Source: Ryuthela nishihirai
Lineage: Eukaryota; Arthropoda; Arachnida; Araneae; Heptathelidae
NCBI GenBank assembly: GCA_038380435.1
Contig: JAWZYU010000007.1
Span: 28,189,001-28,253,000 of the forward strand
DNA length: 64,000 bases
Direction: 5' to 3'
This document shows positions 46,387 to 57,776 of the stretch, piece by piece (within the stretch, counting starts at the first letter, position 1; every line of letters starts with the position of its first letter). The notes under the pieces were generated by a model. It was not told the origin of the DNA. It ran no database searches and saw only the letters and a program-made list of their open reading frames with translations. The translations under genes were made by a program, and so were the position numbers.

Positions 46387-48079
46387 TAGTGTTAAATAAT
46401 CATGTATCAAAAAACTGAAACATATTTAATGCAGGATATGGCATGGTAAATGATATTTCTAATTTAAAGAGAAAGCTAATGTGATTTTTGTACAGTTTAA
46501 TTTTATTGATTGGTATACTTATCATTCAATAAATTTAAACTATTAAAAAATTGCATCAGCTATTTCTTTTAATTTAAAAATACCATCTGCCACGGATGGC
46601 TGCATGGTGTTCATTTGTTATTACTAAAAACTGATTTTTATTACTAAAATTTATGTTTAAATTGCAGTCAAAGGGACTTTTTTTTTACTTTTTTTCCCCC
46701 TCCCACAATTACCAAAATAAATAAATAAAGTTTAAACTATGACAGCTCGAAGATGCCTGCTATTTCGAGCCCACCCGGGCTCAGGCCAGTTGTAAAAGCC
46801 TGGGCCTCAACTCATCTGTAGTATAGCTGTTAATAGTGCAATAATTTTGAAACTCCCAAACAATAGTTTCATTAGGTAATAAATAAACTTTCATTTTTAA
46901 TTAATGCTACGCATTAATAAATGACTGATACTTTGGATTGAAATTCATATATTTCATTTGGGCTCTGTACCTTATCCCAGTGTTAGTCAACTTTATTTGC
47001 TGACATACCCCTTAAAATTTTCTTGAAGAATATTACATCTAAGTCATGGATGTCAGCAGAAGGCAAGAGGAAAAGTTGCTCTCCTGGTAAAAATTTATCG
47101 AAAAATTAATTTATGTTGAATAATAACATATTGGTTGTACCAAAAATGAATGTCATTTTGATTTTTTTTTTCTGAAAGCTTATATTTTGTAATCCAAAAA
47201 ACTTGTTTTACATTTATTTTTTAATAATGTTGCCCTTATTTTCTTTTTGCTTTTGGACATTCTAAGGTGCATTATAGTATGATATGTATGAGACTGCTGT
47301 ATTTGCTACTGCACTCATTAATGAACAAAACATTGATATTTATTGTTTTGTCCTCCTCCTCCCCCCCCACTTCCTTTCCCCAAAAGAAATTTTTGCCAAT
47401 GTCCATGCCATTATTATATTTTTTTTCTGCAAAATTTGTATTAGCAGATTGTGGAACAATTTATTTTCATAAATAGCATTGTTAAGGGTATTACCTAATT
47501 TTCAAAACAGTTACAGAAATTGTACAACATGATATCAAATACCACCTATATTTAATGCTATCCCAAGGGAAATGCTAAATATAGATACATATAGCAGATT
47601 CAAATCAAAATTGAAAGATAATTTGGGGAGGGTGGGAAATTAGCTGAATTTATATGTGGTTTGTGAAATATTTATGATGTAAACCATTATTGTGGCTGAA
47701 TGTCCTACATTTTATTTCATTTATTCAGTTTTGTGCATATAAGCTATTTTTATATTCCTTTTGATGGTGTTAGCTGACTCAGTTCAAGTATATTAGTAAA
47801 ATCTGTGAAAAATACTTTGATATTCCATATTCTAATAATGTATGTTTGATGCATCTATATAAGTGTGGATTGATAAAGTAACTAAAAATAAAATTATGCA
47901 TGAATTGTTTATAATAAGCAAAATAAATGTATAAAATTGATATACATATAAAAATGATTCAGTGTATTATGAATCATATATTTAATGATTTGGCATTCCA
48001 TCATACCCTCTAAAAAAAAACTCGTGTACACATATCACAGGTTGAATAATACCACTGGAGTTGAAAACAAAAGTTTGTG

Positions 48080-49900
48080 ATAAATTGCTGGTAGGAGTGG
48101 AATCTCCATGTTGCACAGCATGTGCTGATTAACATGAATAAAGACATTTTCCACTTAAGCTGAAATTTGTTTTAGGTGCTGCCATTGGTTTATACATAAT
48201 ATTTTCTATTTCTAACTCATTATCTATAACTTGTTGTGCTAAAGCTGTATTGGATTGTTCCTTTTTAATGTCTTGCTGATGTTCACATATTCTATTTTCA
48301 TATTTTCTATAAGTTTTGCCTATGTATTTTTTACTTTTAATTTATTTAACGGATCAGGTATCTGTACTTTGTAAACTCTGCCTGTTGGTGGTTGTTTATC
48401 CCTGTCATTCACTCTTAATTTTTTAATGCTTTGTTCAATCGTAACTGGTAACTGATTTCATATTTTTGCAAAACGTTAGCTAATGTATCAGATATACCTT
48501 TAACATACAGAAAGCTGTACGCCTATTTACTACTGGGTTTCTGTGGTTTTGGAGTTGGTTGAGAATTTTTCTGCATATGATATCTTGCTGCCTTTTGTAA
48601 TCTTTTTACAATATGATTTGGATACCCTGCCTCATATGCTATTTTGCTGTATAAATTTTAATTCTCGCTTTAAAGTCTCTGATTCTGAGTAATATTGAAA
48701 AGCCCTTATAAAATATGGTTTAATAATGAATTTTTTGTATGTTAGAGGATGAGTGGAATAATATGAAATAATATTTGATACATATATGTTGGCTTACAAT
48801 ATACCTCTGTTTCACAGCTGTTGGTTTTTCTTTTGGTTAGTATATCCAGATACGGTAACTGATTATTACTTTCTGACTCATGTTTGAATTTTATCGATGG
48901 CATTACACTATTAAAACTTTCTATTGAAGAATTTAATTGTTCTTTACTGTAATTCCAAAAAATTAATATATCGTCGATGTAATGAATGTACACAGACGGT
49001 TTATATATTGCATTATTAAGGGATGTGGTGAATGACATAATAGTTGAACAATATCTGCCATGAGTCCAGACAGTGGTGAACCCATTGGGACACCCTTGGT
49101 CTGGACCCATGACTAATGATTAACGGTAAACCTATTTGATGTGGTGGCCAAGTCCATAGCCTCATGAACACAAGTATTCTGAGGCAGTGGGCCTGGCCAC
49201 TCTCAATCACTCAGCTTTTGGCCGCATCACTGCATCCAAACATAGTGTGTTGGGATACAACGATATGACATCCAAAGAGTGAATGGTTATAGTCACCAAA
49301 ATGGGCACTTCGAATAATTGACAGGGTCTTGTGACAGGAAGTAATAGTATAATTTTGTGAATTAATAGATACACAATTTTTTTTTTTGTTGTGAATTAGT
49401 AGGTGGAAAAAATGGCTTAAAGAAATCAAATAAGGCTTGCTCTAAATTTAATGTTGGGGAATTTCTTTTACTTATCAATTGCTGAAATGGCTCACCCTCT
49501 ATGTAACGTAATTTTAATGAACAGCTGTGGAATGTCTGGGTATATTGGTGGCACACAGCATTTAGCTATCTGTTCTGGTAAAAATGGGTCATTTTTAAGT
49601 ATTGCTAGTTTATTTAATGCATTAGGTATTGGATCTTTTTATATAAGTACACATTTTAAAACTTCTATTGTTTTACTTATCTTTTGATTATATTCGTCTA
49701 TAACTATCTGTTCTGTTTTATCTGCTAGTGCTATTTTTAAGTCTGGGTTCTTTTTTAATTCTCTTAATATTATAATATCCCTATTATCTTCATCTTCTTT
49801 TACATTCTGTTGAAATTTGATACTCCTATATAGTCAAAAACGCTCTTTTTCTCTATATATGTAGGGTATTTTATTCAATGATTGCTTTATTTCCAGAGCA
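48080..49900 (-). pseudogene. Penelope-like retroelement, RT and GIY-YIG regions, broken
   Basis: Read from high to low coordinates: N-terminal pieces (LRELKKNPDLKIALADKTEQ near 49760; LRYIEGEPFQQL near 49510), then the RT core around 49110-48742 with YIHYIDDILIFWN, SIKFKHESESNNQLPYLDIL and ETEVYCKPTYMYQ. The YIDDI and 'L-P-Y-L-D' followed by 'V-Y-x-K-P-T' blocks are typical of Penelope RT. The C-terminal KYIGKTYRKYENRICEHQ and NTALAQQVID near 48315-48240 match the GIY-YIG endonuclease region. Multiple stops and frameshifts. Confidence 0.85.
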
Positions 49901-50410
49901 AGAACTGATAAGCTGAACATTAAACTTTATACCCTTTAACCCTTCTAGTGTCCAGCCTGAGAAACAGGTTTCTATCCAGGGTCCAAGCTATTTTCTGCCT
50001 ATGCTCAGCCAAAAAAAAACTTTAACTTTAGAACTTTTTTGCCAAATAACCAATTAAAGGAATTATAGCATGTTGTATGCCAAATTAATCAGCATTTAAT
50101 TCTGGATTTTCTGAAAATGTAATATTTAAGAAAAAAGACCATATGTTTTATTTTAATAGGATTTTTTATAGAGTCATGTAGTAAAAAAATGCATCTGGCA
50201 ACACAAATAAAAATTTATTCAAAAAAAACTAATAGACAGAAATGATTACAATGCACATGAATAGAATAGCTATATATTTTTGAAGAACAAAAAATTTTTT
50301 TGGTTTTAACAAATATTTTTTTCGGTACCATACTTTGAGAAAATTCCAGGCTTTTTGCCAACTGTGCTGAGTCAGATAAACAAGTCAACTTTACAATTTT
50401 AAAAAAAAAA

Positions 50411-50465
50411 TAACAAATAAATGGAAATAGGTCATGTTATTGACCTATTTCCATTTGTTATTTTT
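50411..50465. repeat. Hairpin, ~24-base arms
   Basis: TAACAAATAAATGGAAATAG and its complement CTATTTCCATTTGTTA surround TGTTAT; the left arm has four extra bases. Confidence 0.8.
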
Positions 50466-50705
50466 CTATGAAGTCTATTTTGCTTCTGTATCCAATCTAA
50501 TTAAACAAAATTTAATTATGAATTTTATGAAAATAAATAATATAAACAAATTTGCAAGCATATTGATTTTAATAAGCCTTTTTCAATGTGATACGGTAAA
50601 AAAAAAAGATTGCACTAGACAATTAAGGCTTCACTTTGGAAAACCTGCTGAATAAAAATAGTTAAATTATATATTTATTAAAAGGAAATTTTCTCCCGAA
50701 TAATA

Positions 50706-51261
50706 CAGGGTGGCCACTGAAAGACTGAAGGGTTTGAAAAAGTCATAACTTGTTCATTTTCAGTCTTTTTTATTTTCTTTTTTTACAGATTATAGTGCAT
50801 CCCTTGGAGATTAAAATGGCTATGTATGATGTCCAGCAACGAGTAAAACTCATTGGGTTTTTTCTATTCCAATGAAAGATCAATTATTGAAACTCAGAGA
50901 AAATACCGGCAACATTTTAATGTCAGAATATCTCCTAGCGGTAACATGATTCGGAACCTAATCACCCGGTCGCTTGGACCATTTGGATCTTGTATGGAAA
51001 CATTTTTAAATCCAGTTTCAGAATCTTCTGAAGCGATGTTCTGGCGATGCGTAGTTGAGCAGAGTGACGACAGATAGAGGCAGATGGATCCTCAAGGACA
51101 CTCTGCCGTATAGCTTCCACCATTGCGTCAGTGTGCATCATATGTAGCCATTTTAATCTCCAAGGGATGCTCTATAACCTGTAAAAAAAGAAAATAAAAA
51201 AGATTGAAAACGATCAAGTTATGACTTTTTCAAACCCTTCAGTCTTTCAGTGGCCACCCTA
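50706..51261. mobile_element. Mariner-type foldback MITE with a captured N-terminal HTH fragment
   Basis: Arms 50706-50831 and 51136-51261 are 126-base near-perfect inverted repeats starting YAGGGTGGCCACTGAAAGAC; TA flanks both sides (50704-50705, 51262-51263). From ATGGCTATGTATG at about 50816 an ORF reads MAMYDVQQRVKLIGFF, shifts by one base in a T run, and continues YSNERSIIETQRKYRQHF. This is the helix-turn-helix type found at the N-terminus of some Tc1/mariner-like transposases. No DDE domain remains. Both arms include the start codon region. Confidence 0.85.
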
Positions 51262-51554
51262 TATAATATTCAACCTGAAATATGATTTTTCTTTTTTAAT
51301 GATTCTTTTTAGTATCATATACTTCAAACACAGCCAGTGTTGTGCAACGTGACTTGGCCTTCTGACATTCACGGAATTTTCTGAACTGGTTATGAAATAG
51401 AAAAAACTTCCTTGGCTGCTTTTTTTTAGTAAACATTAAGAATTTTTTCTTTGGGTGTTGAAGTTTGGCGATCTTGGCTAAGTGCAGAAAGGTTTGTGCA
51501 CCAGGGACCAGCCCTTCCCGAAATTGCCCTCCCAAATGATGGCAGATTCTCGTA

Positions 51555-52260
51555 GCAAGGAAGTCTATTTTGCTTCCGTATCCAATTCAATTTCAGAAAA
51601 CGGCACAAGCTCAAATTTTTTTATTAAAAAAAAAATAAATAATAATAGAAAAATTACACATAAACTAATGGGATGTTAAATAAAATATCCACAACAACTT
51701 TTAAGCTGGCCTCCGATCTAGGATAACTCAGAAAGATCGATATAAATCAGCCGATTAAAGATCGCTAACTAACAGAAGTAAATATACAGAAATGAATTTG
51801 CTTTCATATCCAAGACCTCATTTTCAAAAAATGATACTAGATCAAAGTTTTACTGGAAAAGTAATAAATGATAAAATTAAAATTAACATATAGCCTAATG
51901 CGATGTTAAAATATCCACAGCAAGAAGTTGTAGGCTGGCCATACAATATAAATAATAAATAAATAAATACCCCTCAAGCAGCATGCTTGCCACAGAGGTC
52001 TGACAGGAGCCTGTCAGTTTATATGCCATAGTAGAAGGTCTGAGAAGATGGCAGGACCTCAGCAGAAAAACGACACATACATCCATGCCTTACCCGGGGC
52101 TTGAACCCAGGTCCCTTAGATCAGTAGCCAAGCACGCTAACCACTCGGCCATGGGTACGAAAAAATCAATACTTATTGATCAGCCAAAAGATCACTAATT
52201 TCTGAAAATTAATCTACTGAAATGAAAACTAACTAAGATTTAAATATAAAAATAAATGCT
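51555..52260 (+). repeat. ~229-bp tandem duplication with a SINE inserted in the second unit
   Basis: TTTTGCTTCCGTATCCAA (51568) and TTTGCTTTCATATCCAA (51798) start two related units that share GCGATGTTAAAATATCCACA and GATCAGCC/AGATC words. The second unit is split by the SINE at 51950-52155. Confidence 0.65.
51950..52155 (-). mobile_element. SINE family A, full-length antisense copy
   Basis: Tail AATAAATAAATAAATACCCC, body, and a complete tRNA-like head ending ACCACTCGGCCATGG. It interrupts a tandem duplication. Confidence 0.92.
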
Positions 52261-53328
52261 AACTTGACAAAGAGTATCCAATATGCTGGACCAAAACTGA
52301 AAAAAACACAGTACATGGGAACAATGGAGATATGATTGTATCGGCCACCTGCGTCTTGTTGACTCGTTGTAGCATAACTAAATGCAGCTGCAACCAGAAT
52401 TTCTAAGAAGGATATGTTTATTTCCAGTTTCGATTTGAAGGCGGGAAAGATGCATAGAATGCTGGGAAAAATGACAAAAATAACTTGGGAAACTGAAATA
52501 TGTTTATGACAGAAAAGAGTGTGAAATGGAAAAAAAAATGTCGGTGCTTATTTTGTAATTACTTCCAAAATCTATGGTTTTTGAAAATAACAGTTTTTGG
52601 TTAATTTTTAGATTTTCGAAAATTTAAGGAAAAATTTGTTGATAATAGCTCAAATCAAACTTGTGAGCTTGAATCAGAAGGTTGCTTCAGCAAATAGGAA
52701 CATTAACAAGCAAATCGGCAATACCGTTTAGTGCTTCTAAAAAATGACAATCAGATGGCTTTATAAAATTATTTTTATTGTAATTTAGTAAAATATGCAT
52801 CGAATTAAACAAAATATTATTTTTGAAGCCTGATTATATATTTTTATAAGATATATATATATTAAAATTACAACAGAAATTTTTAGTTTTAAAAAATCAA
52901 TATATTTTTGTTGTAATAAATGCGTATACAGATGTCATTGGCCCCTCAATTAAGATTCTCTGTACGTAATACAGATGGGTTAGACACTGGAATTGTTAAA
53001 TATCTGTGGGAAAAGTCCAGTCACACGCTTTCCAGAATATTCTCATTGGCCTGTAGCAAAAACAACTCACTAATGGCATTGAAACTATAATCACTTCAGT
53101 AATAGATGCTACTCATTCCCTATACAAGTCATTGAACTTACTTTATTCCTTCTCTGTGTTCTGATTTTTGTGAATAGCAGTGTATTTGCATTGATCAAAT
53201 TTGTATTACACAAGACATTTAATTTAAAAGTTGATTTCTTGTCATAAGAAAAAGCTAAATTTTTTAATCTTTTCAGATAAAGCTGTATTTTAAAATACTT
53301 ACATTATTATTATTAAATTTATTTATAG

Positions 53329-53403
53329 CCTCCTACTCTACCTTGGATGGGCTCAAGTTGCAGTCATTTTCCTCAAACATCTTGGGCACCTGGAGTTGAT
53401 ATG
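53329..53403 (+). CDS. Smn: SMN exon 6 (vertebrate exon 5 region)
   Basis: Acceptor TTATTTATAG, donor GTAAGC. Its 75 bases encode residues 222-246, from PPTLPWMGSSC to WAPGVDM. It continues the proline-containing region that binds profilin in vertebrates, though here it is less proline-dense. Phase 0 both sides; length near the vertebrate exon (96 bases). Confidence 0.87.
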
Positions 53404-53539
53404 GTAAGCATTAAACCTTATTTAACTTGGGCACCATTTTAGAGGATAATATGTGAATAATTTGTTAATTTCATATTATTTTTATGTGTATGTACACTAG
53501 ATTTCTAAATGTGTTTGGCACTTCCATGATATTGGAATG

Positions 53540-53980
53540 GACAGCCACATTTGAAGCTTTTTTGAAAGTGAAGCTTTTTTGAAAGTAAACTCTTTTATGC
53601 ATAAGGATTACTGCAGATAAATTATGGATTTCATTCAAATTTTCTGTATCTCGATTTTCAACAATATTTGATTAATATTTAAAGCTATAAAAACTGTTGC
53701 ACTCATCCTAAATACATTTTTGTCAAAGTTGCCAAAAATGAGTTCATCATTGCACAAAACTCAGATTTATTTTAGTAAAAACTTATTTCAATTATTATTT
53801 GTTTTAACTTGCTTTTGAGGTATTATTACCAACAGTGTCTGCTGTTAAATATTCCAATGTCAATAATTCTTTAAGTATTCATTGTATGTTATTGAAAGTA
53901 TAAATATTTGAGATCTTTAATATATCTCTAATGACATTTTTCTGTAAAAATCTTATTTTCAAAGTTCAGGAATTTTAAAT
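53540..53980. mobile_element. Palindromic MITE (family P), copy 3
   Basis: TCTCGATTTTCAACAATATT and TTGAGATCTTTAATATATCT mark left and right arms of the same family as 19376-19942; more diverged. Confidence 0.6.
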
Positions 53981-54307
53981 ATTGCTTCCCATTTAAATAA
54001 CTTGAAAATGTCCTGACATATTTGATAAAATAGTGTGTGTATTTGGTAAATGTGATTAACTGGTTTATGCATAATTGCCAAAGATGATAAATTTAATGAT
54101 TATCAGTTTAATTGGTTATTTTATATAATTCCCAATACATGTTTGGTAGGTGCGATAAATATTATGATATATCACTTGCAGCAGCTGTTTTATGTAATTC
54201 TCAATTTTTTGGTTATTCCATTATATTTCAAAAACAAATTCACTCAGAAGCAACAAGTACTAACTTTAAATATTCTATTGCTTTGAGCATTGTATAAAAT
54301 ATAAAGA

Positions 54308-54508
54308 AAAAAATAAATACCCCTTCAAGCAGCTGCTTGCCACAGAGGTCTGACAGAAGTCTGTCAGTTTATATGCCAAAGTAGAAGGTCTGAGAGGATG
54401 GCAGGACCTCAGCAGAAAAACGACACACACATCCATGCCTTACCCGAGGCTCGAACCCAGATCCCTTAGATCAGTAGCCAAGCATGTGAACCACTCGGCC
54501 ACGGGATG
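54308..54508 (-). mobile_element. SINE family A, full-length antisense copy
   Basis: Tail AAAAAAATAAATACCCC, body, and a complete tRNA-like head to CCACTCGGCCACGGG. Confidence 0.92.
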
Positions 54509-56744
54509 ACTAGCATTGTATAGCATTTTGAAATGCTGCAGATTGGGAGCATAGGCACTGGTTCAGCATCACCAGCATAACAAAAGAAACTTCAGTTTAA
54601 AAAAATAGAAATTCCCATTTGAAACTTTTGCATATATCTTATAAATTTATATATTCAGGCTTGTAAAATAATGTTTACCTTTTCAGTTTGATTCGCCTTT
54701 CATTAAACTGTGAAAAAAATCTCAGTAATCTAATTGCCATTCCTTAAGCACAATTCTGACATCACTGTCAGATAAATTCAATCTCACATTGAATGATGCC
54801 CTGATTTCAGCTCATTACTTTGATCTGAACAGTTGCCACTCAAATTTTGCAAATTTGTGAAATGTTCCCAAAAATTAACCATAAATGTTCTTTTTTTTGT
54901 ACAATCAAAAGAGTTTAGAAACAATTTCAGGGTACTTTTACTCTCTGTGGTTTAAACTTATTTCAGTATTCCAGAATTATTTTTATCATTAATCACATGT
55001 TAATGTTATTTCTTTAAATTAAAACTAATACTGCAGGTTTCTTGGTTCCTTGAACATAGATGTTCAATTAGAATAAAGCACAATATAGCTGTGACCAATT
55101 TTATATATTTGTATCTGCTTATCTATCATAAAAAGGAACACAGAATAACAAATGTTTTTTTTTTACATAATGCAGTCAGGGAGATTTTTTGTTACTGTAT
55201 TGTGAATGACAGTGTTTTTGTATCAGGCTTAAATTTCATTGCAATGCAAGCAGCACTAACCTCAAGTAATTAATTTCTTGCATCTGAATTTGTGTGGTGG
55301 AAAACATTACACACAAATAAGTAGATGACAAGAAGTGATGAAATAGAGACAGGAGCCATTTTAAAAATGATGAATATTTCAGAAATTGTATTCCTTGTTT
55401 TTAGCCCTTTATTTTCAGTTTTCTCCAGTGTTATCTCCAGTTAACAGATTTTAATTTTACCCAAAGGTTTCTACCTCAACTCTTTGAGTGACAGTTGCTG
55501 TACATAGCATCTGTTTATGTTCTTCAGAATTGTTATTGAGGTTGGTAATAGTTTCAACTCTAGTCTCATTCTAAAAGAAATTATGTATCATGTACAGAGA
55601 ACTGATCTGATTGGTTGTGGCAACTTATGCAAAGTTTGCTGACCTTGATCCTGGCATTCTAAGAATAAGTCAATAAACTTGTGTGTACTAGTATATTAAG
55701 CTGATTGTAACTCAAAAATAATTGCATTTTCAAAATCAGTTAAATCTATCCATCAAGCATTTTCAAATTTAAATATTCCAACATAACAGTATTGGCATTC
55801 TTTATAAATGTCACCATTTCATCATATTCCATTAATTGCAAATATCTTAATGAAAACTGTTCTAGACTTGCAGTTTGGATATCTGAAAATGGTTTTACAA
55901 ATTTGTTAATATCTAATTCTTTGTGAATTTGGAAATCAGAAATATATATATATATTGTTAAGTATAGTTGCATGCCAAGGAAAACTGTCTTGCATGCCAT
56001 TTAGGAGATGTGTACCATAAGTTTGCCACCTGTGGTCTACATCATTCAAAAGTTTTTCTATATGAATTTTGTAGGGAAACATTTTTAAGTTCACACTTTT
56101 TTTTACATATTAAGTTCATACGATTTTCTTCAATATATGACTGCCAAAAATTCTTATCCACGGTATTTTTCTGTTTTCAGCTTGTTTTTATTATTAACAA
56201 AAGGCTCCAATTTGATATCTCAAGCTAGTTTTCACAATATGTTCATGTCATTAAAAAATCATTCTGTTTCAATATTATAATATGGGAGAGCTAGCATTGA
56301 TAATGAAAAAATATGCTAGGTCATCATATAGATAGTATGACCAAATAATATTAATGTTGAAAATGCAATTTTAGTTTCAGTTCAAGTTTATAAGTGCTTA
56401 TTTTTCTCTTACATTTTGATTTTTAAATTGAAAAATAATGCCACATTGTCTAGTGTATCATTTTAGATATTAAAATCAATGCAAAGTAGTCAAAATTAGA
56501 AAAAAAAATATTGAAATATTTGGTTAATGCACCAATTACATGATAAAAATGCTGGATTGTGCCAAAAGTGTCAAAGTGCTGAAACGAGTAAAAAAGTGCT
56601 GAATTGACAACATTTTATAATAAAAATTTTCAACCCCAAATGTCTCCTCAGAAATGGTATTAAAATTAGCCATTGATTTCTGAATTGCCCAATATAATAG
56701 TGTTTTGACTAGTTATTTGTTTAATGCATTCTTTGCTTTTATAG

Positions 56745-56870
56745 CATAAGTCAGTTATGCCCCCTCCTCCACCACCTTTTCCAATGGATGGTGCTGTAAC
56801 AGATGAAGAAGCACTAGCATCCATGTTGATGTCATGGTATATGACTGGATACCATACTGGATTTTATCAG
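56745..56870 (+). CDS. Smn: SMN exon 7 (proline run and YG box; vertebrate exon 6 equivalent)
   Basis: Acceptor TTTGCTTTTATAG, donor GTAATT. Its 126 bases encode residues 247-288: six prolines at 252-257, then [16 protein letters not shown]. This is the YG box that drives SMN self-association; the Y-x-x-G-Y-x-x-G spacing (Y278, G281, Y282, G285) is intact. Phase-0 end, as in vertebrates, where the next exon supplies the last residues. Without that exon the read-through is only VIN then a stop, which would give a nearly complete YG box but no tail. Confidence 0.97.
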
Positions 56871-57776
56871 GTAATTAATTAGAAGTTGACATTTTCTCAA
56901 AACATTTCTTACATTTGAAACGTTTATTTCTTAGTTGTAACTTTGAATGTAGTATATTACTGATTCGTAAGTGTGTATTAGTATGACCAATAGTTCTACA
57001 TTCACAGGTCATGGGCCTTTGTATATGCAGTATTTAGACTTTCAAATGTAAATGAAAAAATAAAGTAACTTGAATTCAGAATCATCAAATCACAGGACCA
57101 AAATTAAGTACTGTGTTGTATTTGAAGCTTTTAAATGTTTTTGTTTTTGCATTGACAATAAGACTCTCTTTTTTCTGTTTGTGTCTTTTTATCTCTTGAC
57201 AACAGGACCAGATCTGGGGGACATGCCCCTCCCCCCTGAAAATGCTAGCAAGGATAATGGAGGCAAAAAGTTATAAAACTTGTGCATATTTCACACATTT
57301 TTCAAGAAATTTATTGAACCACTAAAATGAAAGGATAAATGGTATGCTGCAATGAAAATCTCCCCACCCACCCTATTTTTCCATAGATCTGGGCCTCCTT
57401 GACAACAAATCAAAAGTAGTTTGGCTACTAATTCTACATTTTGACTTTTTCTGAGATTCAACAGAAATTTTAGAAACAATCCTATCTTGATTCTACACTT
57501 CTCTTAAAAACATTAGTAATTTATGCAACATGAATCCCTCTTGCCTTTGGCGATTATTTTCTTACACTTATAAAGTAAAAATGAAAGTTCTTGATGATCT
57601 CTGTTTTCCTTTTTTCATTCTTTCTGTGTTTATACCCACCTATCTGCTGTCTCTACCACTCATAATCCTCTACAATGGATTTTCAGTTATATCTTAGTAA
57701 TTGAACCAGTGCTTCTACTGAATCTCTATCCTGCCTGCTAATGCATGCTATCCTGCTGCTTGCTTGCTTTAATTAA
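56871..57776 (+). other. Downstream of SMN exon 7; no final exon seen
   Basis: Possible acceptors were read (for example 57007 and 57205), but none opens with the Gly-hydrophobic-basic start expected after the YG box. 57180-57400 resembles the old repeat at 5106. No gene recognised. Confidence 0.5.

Larger units (their letters stand above)
45481..53328 (+). other. Smn: SMN intron 5
   Basis: 7.8 kb. Contains SINE A copies (45930, 46237, 51950), a partial relative of the 40154 MITE near 46080-46226, a Penelope-like element (48080-49900), a hairpin at 50411-50465, a mariner-type foldback MITE (50706-51261) and a ~229-base tandem duplication (51555-52260). 46390-48080 and 52260-53328 are AT-rich with no feature recognised. 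Confidence 0.8.
53404..56744 (+). other. Smn: SMN intron 6
   Basis: 3.3 kb with a palindromic MITE P copy (53540-53980) and a full-length antisense SINE A (54308-54508). The rest is AT-rich; ORFs at 55746-56000 (-) and 55968-56228 (+) are not recognisable. Confidence 0.8.
16228..56870 (+). other. Smn: SMN (survival of motor neuron) ortholog, gene span without final exon
   Basis: Seven exons with phase-0 junctions spell a 288-residue SMN-like protein. SMN oligomerises through the YG box, binds Gemin2 through the N-terminal helix, and uses its Tudor domain to bind symmetrically dimethylated arginines of Sm proteins. The SMN complex assembles Sm cores on snRNAs in the cytoplasm and gathers in Cajal bodies or gems. 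Exon order and phases follow vertebrate exons 1, 2a, 2b, 3, 4, 5 and 6. Intron sizes are about 5.4, 9.9, 10.3, 2.9, 7.8 and 3.3 kb, nearly all repeat-derived or AT-rich. The terminal exon is missing. All seven exons are open and the introns have GT..AG borders, so the gene looks functional. Confidence 0.95.

Noticed and set aside
55746..56228. Overlapping ORFs in SMN intron 6
   Set aside because: No recognisable domain; length is within chance for AT-rich DNA of this size, and neither has support from splice sites.
57008..57037. Possible final SMN exon after TTCACAG
   Set aside because: Gives only VMGLCICSI and a stop; not SMN-like.
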